This document shows positions 1 to 8,072 of a stretch of DNA of 47,555 nucleotides, piece after piece. The notes beneath the pieces are model-generated. The model had not been told where the DNA came from. It searched no databases and worked only from the letters and a program-made list of their open reading frames with translations. The DNA is from an uncultured Paracoccus sp. (lineage in GTDB: Bacteria; Pseudomonadota; Alphaproteobacteria; Rhodobacterales; Rhodobacteraceae). The position numbers and the translations under genes are program-made. Numbering within the stretch: the stretch's first letter is position 1; every line of letters starts with the position of its first letter. The DNA is taken from positions 1 through 47,555 of the forward strand of contig CAKTBJ010000022.1 of assembly GCA_934533075.1 (NCBI GenBank). The letters run 5' to 3'.

Positions 1-581
1 GCCATCGCGGCAGGGGCGGTGCCATGCCGGGGGTGGTGATGTAACCCCCCTGCCGCGCGGATGTTCCCGCCGATGCGACACGGGCCGCCGGTGCGAGGTC
101 GCGATTCCGCCGCCGGCAGGATCATGACGGCGGGCGCAAAGGCCGCGCGCCGGGCGTGATCCGGTGATTTCGCAGCCCGGTGGCCCGCATCATAGCCGCG
201 CGCCGGGCGACGGCCGGGCAGGCCATGCCGATCGGAGCCGAATGCGCCCCCGACATGTTCCGGCCGGCGCGGCCCATGTCATGCCCCTTTCGACAAGCGG
301 AACGATCCCGGCGGCCCCGAGGCGCGGGGCGGCTTCACCATCTCGCCCTCTCCGCCGGTGCGCCGGCCAGCAGGCGAACCACGGCGCAGCCGGAGGTCCC
401 CGCCTCTGTCCACCGGGCTAGGCGCGGGCCTCCCCCAGCCGCCGCCGGGAAGGCCGGGCCTGTCCCGCCATCCGGCCGGGATGCCGCACGGGACCGTGGC
501 CGGCATGGATCGCCCGCATCCCGCGCCGGGCGCATGGCGCCACGGGTGACAAGCCCATCCGCCCCCGCTAGAATCGCGGCG
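1..581. other. Left-edge stretch without a convincing gene
   Basis: Several frames are open because of the GC content, but they encode only Arg/Pro/Ala/Gly-rich text with no recognisable domain. The frame of the next gene is open back to about position 180, but that extension has the same non-coding character. A 15-base direct repeat (GCCGCGCGCCGGGCG) occurs at 142-156 and 195-209. Nothing else was recognised. Confidence 0.5.
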
Positions 582-1205
582 ATGAGTTTTCCGCGCGCGC
601 CCGCCATCCTGCCCACCGAATTCGCCGCCGCGCTCGGCCATGCGGTGGCGGGCTTTGGCTTTCTGGAGGAGGCGCTGAAACGCGCCATTCATGCCCTGTC
701 GCTGGACGGCATCGGCCCGAATCCCAGCGAGGCCGAGCTGCAACGCTGGATCGAGCGCATCGAGGACCTGGCCGACGATTCGCTGGGCACGCTGATCGAC
801 AGCTTCCTTGCCGCCTGCACCCGCTGCGGCGGCAGCGTGGTGCGCGCCGAGCTGGGCGAGGAACTGGCCACCCTGCGCCAGCGCCGCAACCTGCTGTGTC
901 ATGCAAGCTGGAAGCCCGGCAGCCGCAACGGCGCCTGGCGGCCGGCCTTCGTCTCGACACGCGGCGAGGTGTTCCTGGGCGAGCTGACGCTCTCGGACCT
1001 GCGCGACACCCGCGCCCGCACCCTGCGCGCCGCCCGGCGGGTCATCGCGGCGATGCGGCGGACGGGGGTGGAAGGCTGGTGGATCGGCTCGGGCGAGGAC
1101 CCGCCGCCGGTGCCGGCCCCCGCATCGCCGGCGCCACCGCCGCCGCCGCCCCGGCCCCCGCGCGAGGTGCCCGAACCCGCCCCCCGCCGCAAGCGCCGGA
1201 AATAG
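582..1205 (+). CDS. HEPN-like domain protein with proline-rich tail
   Basis: A 207-residue protein of unknown function. Helical residues 15-40 (HAVAGFGFLEEALKRAI) are followed by a conserved-looking RRNLLCHASW at 101-110. This contains R102-x4-H107, the Rx4-6H signature of HEPN-type ribonuclease domains. The last ~35 residues are a Pro/Ala run ending in a basic tail (PRRKRRK), suggesting a flexible or nucleic-acid-binding end. The ATG at 582 was chosen because the protein-like sequence begins there; no clear ribosome-binding site precedes it. It lies 380 bases before a CRISPR-like array with no cas genes between. HEPN proteins are common in toxin and defence systems, but this link is inference. 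It could be a non-catalytic HEPN relative. Confidence 0.6.
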   Translation: MSFPRAPAILPTEFAAALGHAVAGFGFLEEALKRAIHALSLDGIGPNPSEAELQRWIERIEDLADDSLGTLIDSFLAACTRCGGSVVRAELGEELATLRQRRNLLCHASWKPGSRNGAWRPAFVSTRGEVFLGELTLSDLRDTRARTLRAARRVIAAMRRTGVEGWWIGSGEDPPPVPAPASPAPPPPPPRPPREVPEPAPRRKRRK

Positions 1206-1585
1206 CGCCCGCGCCGCCGCCATACGCTCCGCCCCTTCGCGCCCTCATAGGCCGCCGCGGCGCGGGGCCGGGGCAGCATTTCGGTGCACCGGGCACGGGC
1301 GGAAAGCGCGCCGCACGTGTGCGGGGCCGGGGGCATGCGCGGGCAAGACCGTCTGCGCCTCACAGCGCCCTTGCGCGCAGTGGGGGAGGCAGTGGGTTGG
1401 CCCTTTGTCCCTTTTTGGGCGCCGCCCGCGAGGGGCCGGGGCCTCCCTCAGGAGGGGCAGCACGTCGCCGGGATTGGACGCCCGCCCGCACGTTCTGCGG
1501 GGGCACAGACATAGCTGCATTCCGATCCGAGCTGGACGCCGCCCGCGCGGGCGGAGGTCGCCAACCGGAGAGGAAACAGCCGCAT
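1206..1585. other. GC-rich stretch between HEPN-like gene and CRISPR-like array
   Basis: No convincing gene. Several GC-rich hairpin-like segments (about 1307-1334, 1477-1505 and 1538-1555) recur at 50-60-base intervals. They may be remnants of further array units, but their sequence match to the repeat is too poor to call. Confidence 0.35.
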
Positions 1586-1976
1586 GAATCGCGCCCCCGC
1601 GCACAGCGTGCACGTCCACCGACAGGAGCCGCCGCCGCTCATCGGGATCGCGCCCCCGCGCACGGGGTGCACCTGCGACGCGCGGAGAAAGTGCAGAAGG
1701 CCGAGATCGCGCCCCGCGCGCGGGGAGTGCACAGCGTTGTCGTTCATCGCGATCCGACGACCGCGGATCGCGCCCCGCGCGCGGGGAGTGCACCCTCGAA
1801 GATGGCGCGGGCCTGCATGTCGTAGAGATCGCGCCCCGCGCGCGGGGAGTGCACCTCGACGTGCCGGTGCCGATGGCCAGCAACCCGATCGCGCCCCCGC
1901 GCGCACGGGCTTCACTCCAGCACCGCCGAGATGGTCAACGTGGTGAAACACGCGCCGCCGCGCGCACGGGCTTCGC
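1586..1976 (-). CRISPR. Short CRISPR-like array, type I-E-like repeat, partly degenerate, no cas genes
   Basis: Three identical 28-base repeats lie at 1705-1732, 1766-1793 and 1827-1854, exactly 61 bases apart. Degenerate copies lie on both sides at 1586-1613, 1646-1672, 1887-1915 and 1948-1976. The six spacers are 32-33 bases and differ from one another. Each perfect repeat has the palindromic core CCCCGCGCGCGGGG. On the minus strand it begins GTGCACTCCCCG, like type I-E repeats, which are also 28-29 bases with ~32-base spacers. The outer copies share their own changes, such as GTGCGCG in place of CCGCGCG. No cas gene lies in the window. Decay at both ends suggests an inactive or orphan array. 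A non-CRISPR interspersed repeat is the alternative. Confidence 0.75.
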
Positions 1977-2160
1977 CCTGCCGCACCGTCATGCGCCCCT
2001 CGCGCCCGCAGGATGCGCGTTCGCACGCATCCCTCCCCGACGCGACGCATGCCGGTCCGCCTTCGCTCCCACATCCCGCTCCTTCCGCAAAGGGGGACGA
2101 CCCCGCCGCCTCGCCCCTCGTCCTCATCGTCGGCCCTTGCACCGCAGGCCGGAAAGGCCC

Positions 2161-3942
2161 ATGCAGCCAGCCATGACCGACCAGCTTCCCCGCGCCTTCC
2201 TGAACGTCTCCCGCTCGCTCACCGGGCGGCACTGGGTGGGACCGCCGCCCGATCTGGAGCGTCTGGCCGAAGGGCTGTCGCAGCAGGCCGGCCTGCCGCT
2301 GACCGTGGCGCGCATCCTCGCCGCGCGGGGGATCGCCGCGGCGGAAGCGCCGGGCTTCCTCGATCCGCGCCTGCGCGACCTGATGCCCGACCCGCGCCGT
2401 CTGCGCGACATGCGGCCCGCCGCCGCGCGCCTGCTGGACGCCGCCCGCCGGGGCCAGCGCGTCGCCGTCTTCGCGGATTACGACGTGGACGGGGCCGGCT
2501 CGGCCGCGCTGCTGATCCGCTGGCTGCGCGCGCAGGGGGTGCGGGCGACGCTGTATATCCCCGACCGCATCGACGAGGGCTATGGCCCCAACCCCGCCGC
2601 CATCGCCGGGCTGGCCGCCGCGCATGACCTGATCGTCTGCGTCGATTGCGGGACGCTGGCGCATGAGGCGCTGGCGGCGGCGCGGGGCGCGGCGGACGTG
2701 ATCGTGCTGGACCACCACCTCGGCGGCGAGACCCTGCCCCCGGCGCTGGCGGTGGTGAACCCCAACCGCGCCGACGAGACCGGCGACCTCGGCCATCTCT
2801 GCGCCGCCGGGGTGGTCTATCTCACGCTGGTCGAGGCCAACCGCCAGGCGCGCGAGGCCGGCCACGGCCCGATGCCCGACCTGATTCCGCTGCTGGATCT
2901 GGTGGCGCTGGCGACGGTGGCGGATGTGGCGCCGCTGGTCGGCGTGAACCGCGCCTTCGTGCGGCAAGGGCTGGCGATCATGGCGCGGCGCGGCAATTGC
3001 GGGCTGACGGCGCTGGCCGACAGCGCGCGGCTGGACAGCACGCCCACGGCCTTTCACCTGGGTTATGTGCTGGGGCCGCGCATCAATGCCGGCGGACGGG
3101 TGGGCGCGGCCGATCTGGGCGCGCGGCTGCTGGCCAGCGACGACCCCGGCGAATCCGCGCAACTCGCCGCAAGGCTGGAGGCCCTGAACGAGGAGCGCCG
3201 CGCCATCGAGACCGCCGTGCGCGAGGCGGCGCTGGCGCAGGCCGAGGCGCGGGAGGATGGCGGGGCGCTCGCCTGGGCCGCGGGCGAGGGCTGGCATCCC
3301 GGCGTGGTCGGCATCGTCGCCGCGCGGCTGAAGGAGGCCACCGACCGCCCCGCCGTGGTCATCGGCATCGAGGACGGCATCGGCAAAGGCTCGGCCCGCT
3401 CGGTCCCCGGCGTCGATCTGGGCCGGGCGATCCAGCGGCTGGCGGCCGAGGGGCTGCTGCTGAAGGGCGGCGGGCACATGATGGCGGCGGGGCTGACGGT
3501 CGCCGCCGACCGGATCGCGCTGGCGATGGCGCGGCTGGAGGCGTTGCTGGCCCCGGCCCTCGCGGCGGCGCCGGGGCGCGGCACCTTGCGGGTCTCGGGC
3601 CTGCTGACCCCCGCCGCCGCCACCCCGGAGCTGTGGGAGATGATCGAGCGCGCGGGTCCCTTCGGCCCCGCCGCCCCCACCCCGCGCCATGTGTTCGCGG
3701 ATCAGCTGATCGGTTCGGCCACCACGATGGGGCAGGGCCGCCACCTGCGGCTGAACTTCCGCGACGGCAGCGGCGCCGCGATGGAGGCCATCGCCTGGGG
3801 CGCGATGGAGGGGCCGCTGGGTCCGGCGCTGATCGGGGCGCGCGGCGGGCGGTTCCATCTGGCCGGGCGGCTGGAACTGTCGCATTGGCAGGGCCGCGCG
3901 CGGCTGCGCCTGCGGCTGGACGACGCGGCGCCGGCGGGCTGA
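2161..3942 (+). CDS. recJ: Single-stranded-DNA-specific exonuclease RecJ
   Basis: A 593-residue DHH/DHHA1 nuclease that degrades single-stranded DNA 5' to 3' in recombinational and mismatch repair, in the cytoplasm. The DHH-family motifs are in order: ADYDVDG (about residue 105), VDCGT (~160), DHH (~183), the LVALATVADVAPL block, GPRINAGGR, GWHPGVVGIVAARL and the DHHA1 motif GGGHMMAAG (~436). An OB-fold-like C-terminus contains the metal/DNA-binding RecJ tail. Length is normal for the family. ATG 2161 has AAGG just upstream at 2154-2157; an in-frame ATG at 2173 is an alternative. It stands alone, followed by about 540 bases without a gene. Confidence 0.95.
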   Translation: MQPAMTDQLPRAFLNVSRSLTGRHWVGPPPDLERLAEGLSQQAGLPLTVARILAARGIAAAEAPGFLDPRLRDLMPDPRRLRDMRPAAARLLDAARRGQRVAVFADYDVDGAGSAALLIRWLRAQGVRATLYIPDRIDEGYGPNPAAIAGLAAAHDLIVCVDCGTLAHEALAAARGAADVIVLDHHLGGETLPPALAVVNPNRADETGDLGHLCAAGVVYLTLVEANRQAREAGHGPMPDLIPLLDLVALATVADVAPLVGVNRAFVRQGLAIMARRGNCGLTALADSARLDSTPTAFHLGYVLGPRINAGGRVGAADLGARLLASDDPGESAQLAARLEALNEERRAIETAVREAALAQAEAREDGGALAWAAGEGWHPGVVGIVAARLKEATDRPAVVIGIEDGIGKGSARSVPGVDLGRAIQRLAAEGLLLKGGGHMMAAGLTVAADRIALAMARLEALLAPALAAAPGRGTLRVSGLLTPAAATPELWEMIERAGPFGPAAPTPRHVFADQLIGSATTMGQGRHLRLNFRDGSGAAMEAIAWGAMEGPLGPALIGARGGRFHLAGRLELSHWQGRARLRLRLDDAAPAG

Positions 3943-3944
3943 GC

Positions 3945-3970
3945 CGTGCCGGACGGTGCGCGCCGGCACG
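3945..3970 (+). terminator. Possible hairpin after recJ
   Basis: The perfect 8-base inverted repeat CGTGCCGG (3945-3952) / CCGGCACG (3963-3970) starts 3 bases after the recJ stop. It has no T-run, so an intrinsic terminator is uncertain; it could be a 3'-end stabilising hairpin. Confidence 0.4.
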
Positions 3971-4483
3971 CATCCCGCATCGAACGATGCGGCGCGGGCG
4001 AGCCGCCGGCATGCCGGCTGATACGTGAAATCACACCGCCCGACCCGGACGATCCGGCGCGGGCACGGGGAAGCCCTCGCGGCGGACAGGGCGATGCCCT
4101 GCCCTTGCGACGGCTCGCCCCTTCGGGCGGGCGGGCCAGGATGGAAATGTCGCCCGGATGCTGCCAGCCGGGTCGCGGCGCGGGCGGGTTCCCCTGCCCC
4201 GGCCAGTCCGAACCCCGTGCAACCGTCCGACGAAACGTCATTCCCGCCGGCGAGGCCGGGCGCCCTCGGGTCGTGCCGCGGAGGCACAAGCTATCGGATG
4301 GGGAAGACGCCTCCCGGTCGGCGCACCCTGAAGCCCGCCCAAGCCTCCGGCAAGGCTTCTTCCGGCCTACGCCGGCCGGTCCGCCCGCCTTGAGGCGGCG
4401 CTGACGATGAAGAACGTTCACTCTGGCCCGGCGCCCGTGGGGGGGGGCCGGCACAAACCCCTGACAAGACGGCATTCCCCGGC
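3971..4483. other. Intergenic region between recJ and purK
   Basis: The two genes converge on this stretch. Open frames (for example 3946-4404 forward) are Arg/Pro/Gly-rich without domains or ribosome-binding sites and are not called. No RNA gene or repeat family was recognised. Confidence 0.5.
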
Positions 4484-5536
4484 TCATGCCAGCCGGTTCA
4501 CATGCCCCATCTTGCGGCCCGCGCGGGTCTCGGCCTTGCCGTAGAGGTGGATCTGCACCCCCTCCTGCGCCAGCAGGCCCGGCAGGCGGTCCATGTCCTC
4601 GCCGATCAGGTTCTCCATCACCACGTCGCAATGGCGCCGCCCGGCGCCCAGCGGCAGGCCGGCCACGGCGCGGATATGCTGCTCGAACTGGTCCACGGCG
4701 CAGCCAAGCTGCGTCCAGTGGCCGCTGTTGTGGACGCGCGGCGCGACCTCGTTGACCAGCAGGCCCTGGGGCGAGACGAACAGCTCGACCCCCATCACAC
4801 CGACATAATCCAGCGCGGTGACGATGCGCGAGGCGATCAGCACCGCATCCGTCGCCACCGTCCCCGGCAACCCGCAGGGCACCGTGGTCGTGCGCAGGAT
4901 ACCCTCGCGATGGACGTTCAGGCCGGGATCGAAGGCGGCCACGGACCCATCCAGCCCCCGCGCCACGATCACGCTGATCTCGCACGAGAAATCGACGAAG
5001 CCCTCCAGCACCGAGGGCGCCGCGACCTCGGGCAGCGGCGTGCCCTCGGTGATGCGGTGCTGGCCCTTGCCGTCATAGCCCAGCCGCCGGGTCTTGAGGA
5101 TCGAAGGCCGGCCGAGGCGGGCCACGGCCTCCTCCAGCCCCGCCGCATCGTCGACCCGCGCCCAGGGGGCGGTTGCCAGCCCGAGGCCGTTGAGAAAATC
5201 CTTTTCGTCGGCGCGGTCCTGGCTGACCGCCAGCGCGCGGCGGCCGGGGCGGATCGGCACCCGCGCCTCGATGGCATCCAGCGCGGCGGTGGGGACGTTC
5301 TCGAACTCGTAGGTCACGACATCGACCGAACCCGCGAAGGCCGCCAGCGCCGCCGCGTCCTCGTAGGGTGCGTTCGTCACCATCGCCGCCACGTCGCCCG
5401 CCGGCGCGGCGCCGGGTTCATAGACATGGCTGCGATAGCCCAGCCGGGAGGCGGCAACCGACAGCATCCGCCCCAACTGCCCGCCGCCCAGGATGCCGAT
5501 CACCGCACCCGGCGGCAGTTGCGTGGGCTTGCTCAT
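4484..5536 (-). CDS. purK: 5-(carboxyamino)imidazole ribonucleotide synthase PurK
   Basis: A 350-residue ATP-grasp enzyme that carboxylates AIR to N5-CAIR in purine synthesis, using ATP and bicarbonate. The N-terminal GILGGGQLGRML is the family's glycine-rich start. YEFENVP, SQDRADEK, KTRRLGYDGKGQ (ATP grasp) and NEVAPRVHNSGHWT (metal- and substrate-binding segment) follow in the expected order. Length is normal. ATG 5536 was chosen because it directly precedes the conserved N-terminus; frames further upstream are low-complexity. It lies 79 bases downstream of purE on the same strand, so the two form the usual purE-purK pair. Confidence 0.96.
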   Translation of the reverse strand: MSKPTQLPPGAVIGILGGGQLGRMLSVAASRLGYRSHVYEPGAAPAGDVAAMVTNAPYEDAAALAAFAGSVDVVTYEFENVPTAALDAIEARVPIRPGRRALAVSQDRADEKDFLNGLGLATAPWARVDDAAGLEEAVARLGRPSILKTRRLGYDGKGQHRITEGTPLPEVAAPSVLEGFVDFSCEISVIVARGLDGSVAAFDPGLNVHREGILRTTTVPCGLPGTVATDAVLIASRIVTALDYVGVMGVELFVSPQGLLVNEVAPRVHNSGHWTQLGCAVDQFEQHIRAVAGLPLGAGRRHCDVVMENLIGEDMDRLPGLLAQEGVQIHLYGKAETRAGRKMGHVNRLA

Positions 5537-5615
5537 CGTCCGTCTCACCTGCCCCTGATTGAACGCCCGAGGTGCGGCGGCCTCCGGGAACCCGAGGCGC
5601 GGCTTGGTCGCCGGA

Positions 5616-6119
5616 TCACGTATCCGCCGGCACCTCCGGGATCGAGGCACTCAGGGCCTCGCGCCAGTCCTCCAGCCGCGCGGCCAGCGCCGGGTCGGAC
5701 AGCGCCAGGATCGCCGCCGCCATCAGCCCGGCATTGGCCGCCCCCGCCGCGCCGATGGCCATCGTGGCGACCGGGTAGCCCTTGGGCATCTGCACGATGG
5801 AATAAAGGCTGTCCACGCCCGACAGCGCGCGGGTCTGCACCGGCACGCCGATCACCGGCAACCGGGTCTTGGAGGCCATCATCCCCGGCAGATGCGCCGC
5901 CCCGCCGGCCCCGGCGACGATCACCCGCAGCCCCCGCCCCGCCGCCTCGCGGCCATAGGACCACAGCCGGTCCGGCGTGCGATGGGCCGAGACGATGCGC
6001 GCCTCATACCCTACGCCCAGCTGATCGAGGATCGCGGCGGCCTCCTTCATCGTGGGCCAGTCGGATTGACTGCCCATGATGATGCCGACCAGCGGCTGGG
6101 TTGGGGTCGGGTCGGTCAT
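5616..6119 (-). CDS. purE: 5-(carboxyamino)imidazole ribonucleotide mutase PurE
   Basis: A 167-residue class I PurE that converts N5-CAIR to CAIR, the step after PurK. Conserved motifs are GSQSDWPTM (~12-20), [10 protein letters not shown] with the catalytic-loop histidine, and [14 protein letters not shown]. The normal length for a PurE octamer subunit supports ATG 6119, which has AGGA about 5 bases upstream (complement of TCCT in 6123-6129); an upstream in-frame ATG lacks this. It sits between a DUF465 gene and purK with gaps of 59 and 79 bases, probably one leftward transcript. Confidence 0.97.
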   Translation of the reverse strand: MTDPTPTQPLVGIIMGSQSDWPTMKEAAAILDQLGVGYEARIVSAHRTPDRLWSYGREAAGRGLRVIVAGAGGAAHLPGMMASKTRLPVIGVPVQTRALSGVDSLYSIVQMPKGYPVATMAIGAAGAANAGLMAAAILALSDPALAARLEDWREALSASIPEVPADT

Positions 6120-6178
6120 GGCATCCTCCGGGCGGGTCGCGGGCCGCATCATAGGCAAGCGCGCCGCGGGCGCAACGA

Positions 6179-6475
6179 TCAGGCGATGATGTCGGGGGTC
6201 AGCTCGTCCTCGATGCGGGCGATCTGGTCCTTCAGCGCCAGCTTCTGCCGCTTCATCCGTTGCAGGGTCAGCGCGCAGGCGCCGGGGCGGCCGGCCATCA
6301 GCGCCACGCTTTCGTCCAGCCGGCGATGCTCGGCCCGCAGCACGTCGAGCCGGGCGCGCAGCACCTCGGCATGGCTGAGCGTGTGGGCAGGCCCGGATTC
6401 CGGCGGCACGCGCAGGGGAAACCGCGCCACTTCGCCGTCGCGTTCGGGAGGCTCGCCTCCGGGGGGGATTTGCAT
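6179..6475 (-). CDS. YdcH-like DUF465 small helical protein
   Basis: A small helical protein of about 98 residues. The C-terminal half ([15 protein letters not shown], then [22 protein letters not shown] and the ending TPDIIA) matches DUF465/YdcH proteins, which form a two-helix hairpin and have no established function. Gene order DUF465-purE-purK is recurrent in Rhodobacterales. The start is uncertain: ATG 6475 is used, ATG 6517 and an internal GTG just before ARFPLRV are alternatives, and none has a strong ribosome-binding site. It is divergent from hsp20. Confidence 0.75.
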   Translation of the reverse strand: MQIPPGGEPPERDGEVARFPLRVPPESGPAHTLSHAEVLRARLDVLRAEHRRLDESVALMAGRPGACALTLQRMKRQKLALKDQIARIEDELTPDIIA

Positions 6476-6559
6476 GGTCGGGCCGGCCAATCGTTGATTC
6501 GACACCCGATCATACATCGCCCGCCGGATTTGGTGAATGCTTCCCAAGGCTTCGCCGGC

Positions 6560-6589
6560 CTTGCAACACGCCGCCCCCCGCCCCATCTT
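6560..6589 (+). promoter_or_regulatory. Sigma-32 (RpoH)-type heat-shock promoter for hsp20
   Basis: CTTGCA at 6560-6565 and CCCCAT at 6581-6586 are separated by 15 bases. This fits the alphaproteobacterial heat-shock consensus (CTTGAA near -35, CCCCAT near -10). It lies 67 bases upstream of the hsp20 start. A functional match is expected because rpoH itself is in this window. Confidence 0.65.
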
Positions 6590-6655
6590 GAAGGGCAAGG
6601 CAGGTGCCCGTGCCGGGGCCTGCCGTCCGAGCAGTCGCTTTGTCGAGGACCGCCC

Positions 6656-7063
6656 ATGACCAAGATCAGCCTTGCGGCGCATCCGTTCCTTCTTGGCTTC
6701 GACCAGATCGAGCGCATGGCCGAACGGGCCGCACGGGGGGAGACCTATCCCCCTTACAATGTCGAGCAGGTTTCGCCCGACGGGTTCCGCATCACGCTGG
6801 CCGTCGCCGGCTTTACCGAGGACGAGCTGTCGCTGACCGTCGAAGGCCGGCAACTGATCATCCGCGGCCGCGTCGGCGAGCAGGACCAGAACCGGGTCTT
6901 CCTGCATCGCGGCATCGCCTCGCGCGCCTTTCAGCGCAGCTTCGTGCTGGCCGAGGGGGTCGAGGTTCGCGCCGCCCTGCTGGAAAACGGCCTGCTGCAT
7001 GTCGATCTTGCCCGCCTGCCGCCCGACGACATCGTGCGCACAATCCCGATCAGCCGCCAGTAA
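6656..7063 (+). CDS. Small heat-shock protein, Hsp20/alpha-crystallin family
   Basis: A 135-residue cytoplasmic holdase chaperone that binds unfolding proteins. The alpha-crystallin domain spans about 35-125: YNVEQVSPDGFRITLAVAGF (first strands), LTVEGRQLIIRGRV, then RAFQRSFVLAEGVEVRAALLENGLLHVDLAR. The N-terminus (HPFLLGFDQIERM) resembles IbpA-type proteins. ATG 6656 has GAGGAC upstream at 6645-6650. It is followed after 14 bases by a DUF1150 gene, the usual partner in this order. A sigma-32-type promoter lies upstream, so heat induction is expected. Confidence 0.93.
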   Translation: MTKISLAAHPFLLGFDQIERMAERAARGETYPPYNVEQVSPDGFRITLAVAGFTEDELSLTVEGRQLIIRGRVGEQDQNRVFLHRGIASRAFQRSFVLAEGVEVRAALLENGLLHVDLARLPPDDIVRTIPISRQ

Positions 7064-7077
7064 GAGGGGCTAACACT

Positions 7078-7305
7078 ATGGAAAAACAAAACGAATTCAA
7101 CATCAAACCGCAAGGTAACCTGGTCTATGTCCGCCCCGTCGCCGTGCGCGACCTGCCGGAGGAGGTCCGCATCCAGGTGCCCGACCTGAAGCTGCTTTAC
7201 GCCCTGCACGGCCCGGATGGCGAGCGGCTGGCCCTGGTGCGCGACCGCTGGATGGCCTTCTCGCTGGCCCGCGACAACGAGTTGCAGGCCGTCAGCGTGC
7301 ATTGA
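7078..7305 (+). CDS. DUF1150 family protein
   Basis: A 75-residue protein of unknown function. Core blocks NLVYVRPV, VRDLPEEVR, LYALHGPDGERLALV and DRWMAFSLARDNEL match DUF1150, which is typically encoded right after an hsp20 gene in alphaproteobacteria. AGAGGGG at 7063-7069 is a good ribosome-binding site for ATG 7078. Same operon as hsp20, so probably heat-induced with it. No catalytic motif is visible. Confidence 0.88.
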   Translation: MEKQNEFNIKPQGNLVYVRPVAVRDLPEEVRIQVPDLKLLYALHGPDGERLALVRDRWMAFSLARDNELQAVSVH

Positions 7306-7407
7306 CCCGCCACGCGCCGCCGCCCCGGTGGCGGCGCGGGCCATGCGGTCGCCCGATCATGCCGGCGGCCTGAATGCCATCCCGTCGACATCTCCCATGC
7401 GCCTGCC

Positions 7408-8031
7408 TCAGACCGGTGCCGCCTCGGGGTCATAGCCGAAGGCGCTGAAATCCTTGGCATAGATCACCCGCACCGCCTCGACCGCCGCGGGGGTCCAGAC
7501 CAGCGGGCGCGGGTCGCCGCCCTTGTTGCGGTGCGGCAGCGGCGTGCCGGGAATGCCCGCCCGCGCCGCGACCTCGGGCCAGCGGGCGGGCATGTCCTCC
7601 AGCCGCCAGACATCCTTGACCAGCAGCCCGCCATATTCGTCGGCCAGATAGTCGATGGCCGGGTCGAGAAAGCCGTCCCTCGGCAGCCCGTTCGCGGCCA
7701 GATCGGCCACGAAACCGGGAAAATCCAGCGCCGGGCGCAGATAGCGCCAGGCCGATGCCAGCCGTGCATAGGGGTTGCGGACCAGGGCGAAGGTATAGAA
7801 CTCCGCCCAGAGCGCCACCGGCAGATAGCCCCCCTCCAGATATTCCACCGCCCGCAGATGCGCCAGCCGTCCATGCCGGCCGTGCCAGCCCTTCGGCCGT
7901 TCCATCAGCATCAGCAGGTGCCGGTGACGGTTCCAGTCGAGGCCGAGCGCGGCGCAGAAAGCGGCCTCGACGCTCTGGCCGCCGCATTTCGGGACATGCA
8001 CGAAGACCGTGCGATGGGCGAGGTCGATCAT
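7408..8031 (-). CDS. Sulfotransferase-family protein
   Basis: A 207-residue protein. VFVHVPKCGGQSVE near the N-terminus (~9-22) is the PAPS 5'-phosphosulfate-binding loop of the carbohydrate/protein sulfotransferase family, and FALVRNPYARLASAWRYL (~85-102) matches the 3'-phosphate-binding RNPYxRxxS segment. It should transfer sulfate from PAPS to an unknown acceptor, possibly a cell-surface polysaccharide. Start ATG 8031 has GGGAGG 8 bases upstream. The gene lies 41 bases downstream of the PAPS-making fused sulfate adenylyltransferase/APS kinase on the same strand. The pair forms a compact donor-plus-transferase module. No membrane segment is visible. Confidence 0.85.
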   Translation of the reverse strand: MIDLAHRTVFVHVPKCGGQSVEAAFCAALGLDWNRHRHLLMLMERPKGWHGRHGRLAHLRAVEYLEGGYLPVALWAEFYTFALVRNPYARLASAWRYLRPALDFPGFVADLAANGLPRDGFLDPAIDYLADEYGGLLVKDVWRLEDMPARWPEVAARAGIPGTPLPHRNKGGDPRPLVWTPAAVEAVRVIYAKDFSAFGYDPEAAPV

Positions 8032-8072
8032 GGCGCGGCCTCCCGGCGCCCCCGCAGGGGCGCCGCAACGGG

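Noticed and set aside
1206..1585. Possible additional CRISPR repeats upstream of the array
   Set aside because: GC hairpins at roughly 50-60-base intervals exist, but spacing is irregular and sequence match to the repeat is weak, so background GC palindromes cannot be excluded.
1912..4287. Long reverse-strand open frame over recJ (and similar shadows over maeB, the dehydratase and other genes)
   Set aside because: Arg/Gln/His-rich frame opposite a well-conserved gene; no domains or ribosome-binding site.
3946..4404. 152-residue frame after recJ
   Set aside because: Low-complexity, no domain, no start signal; treated as non-coding.
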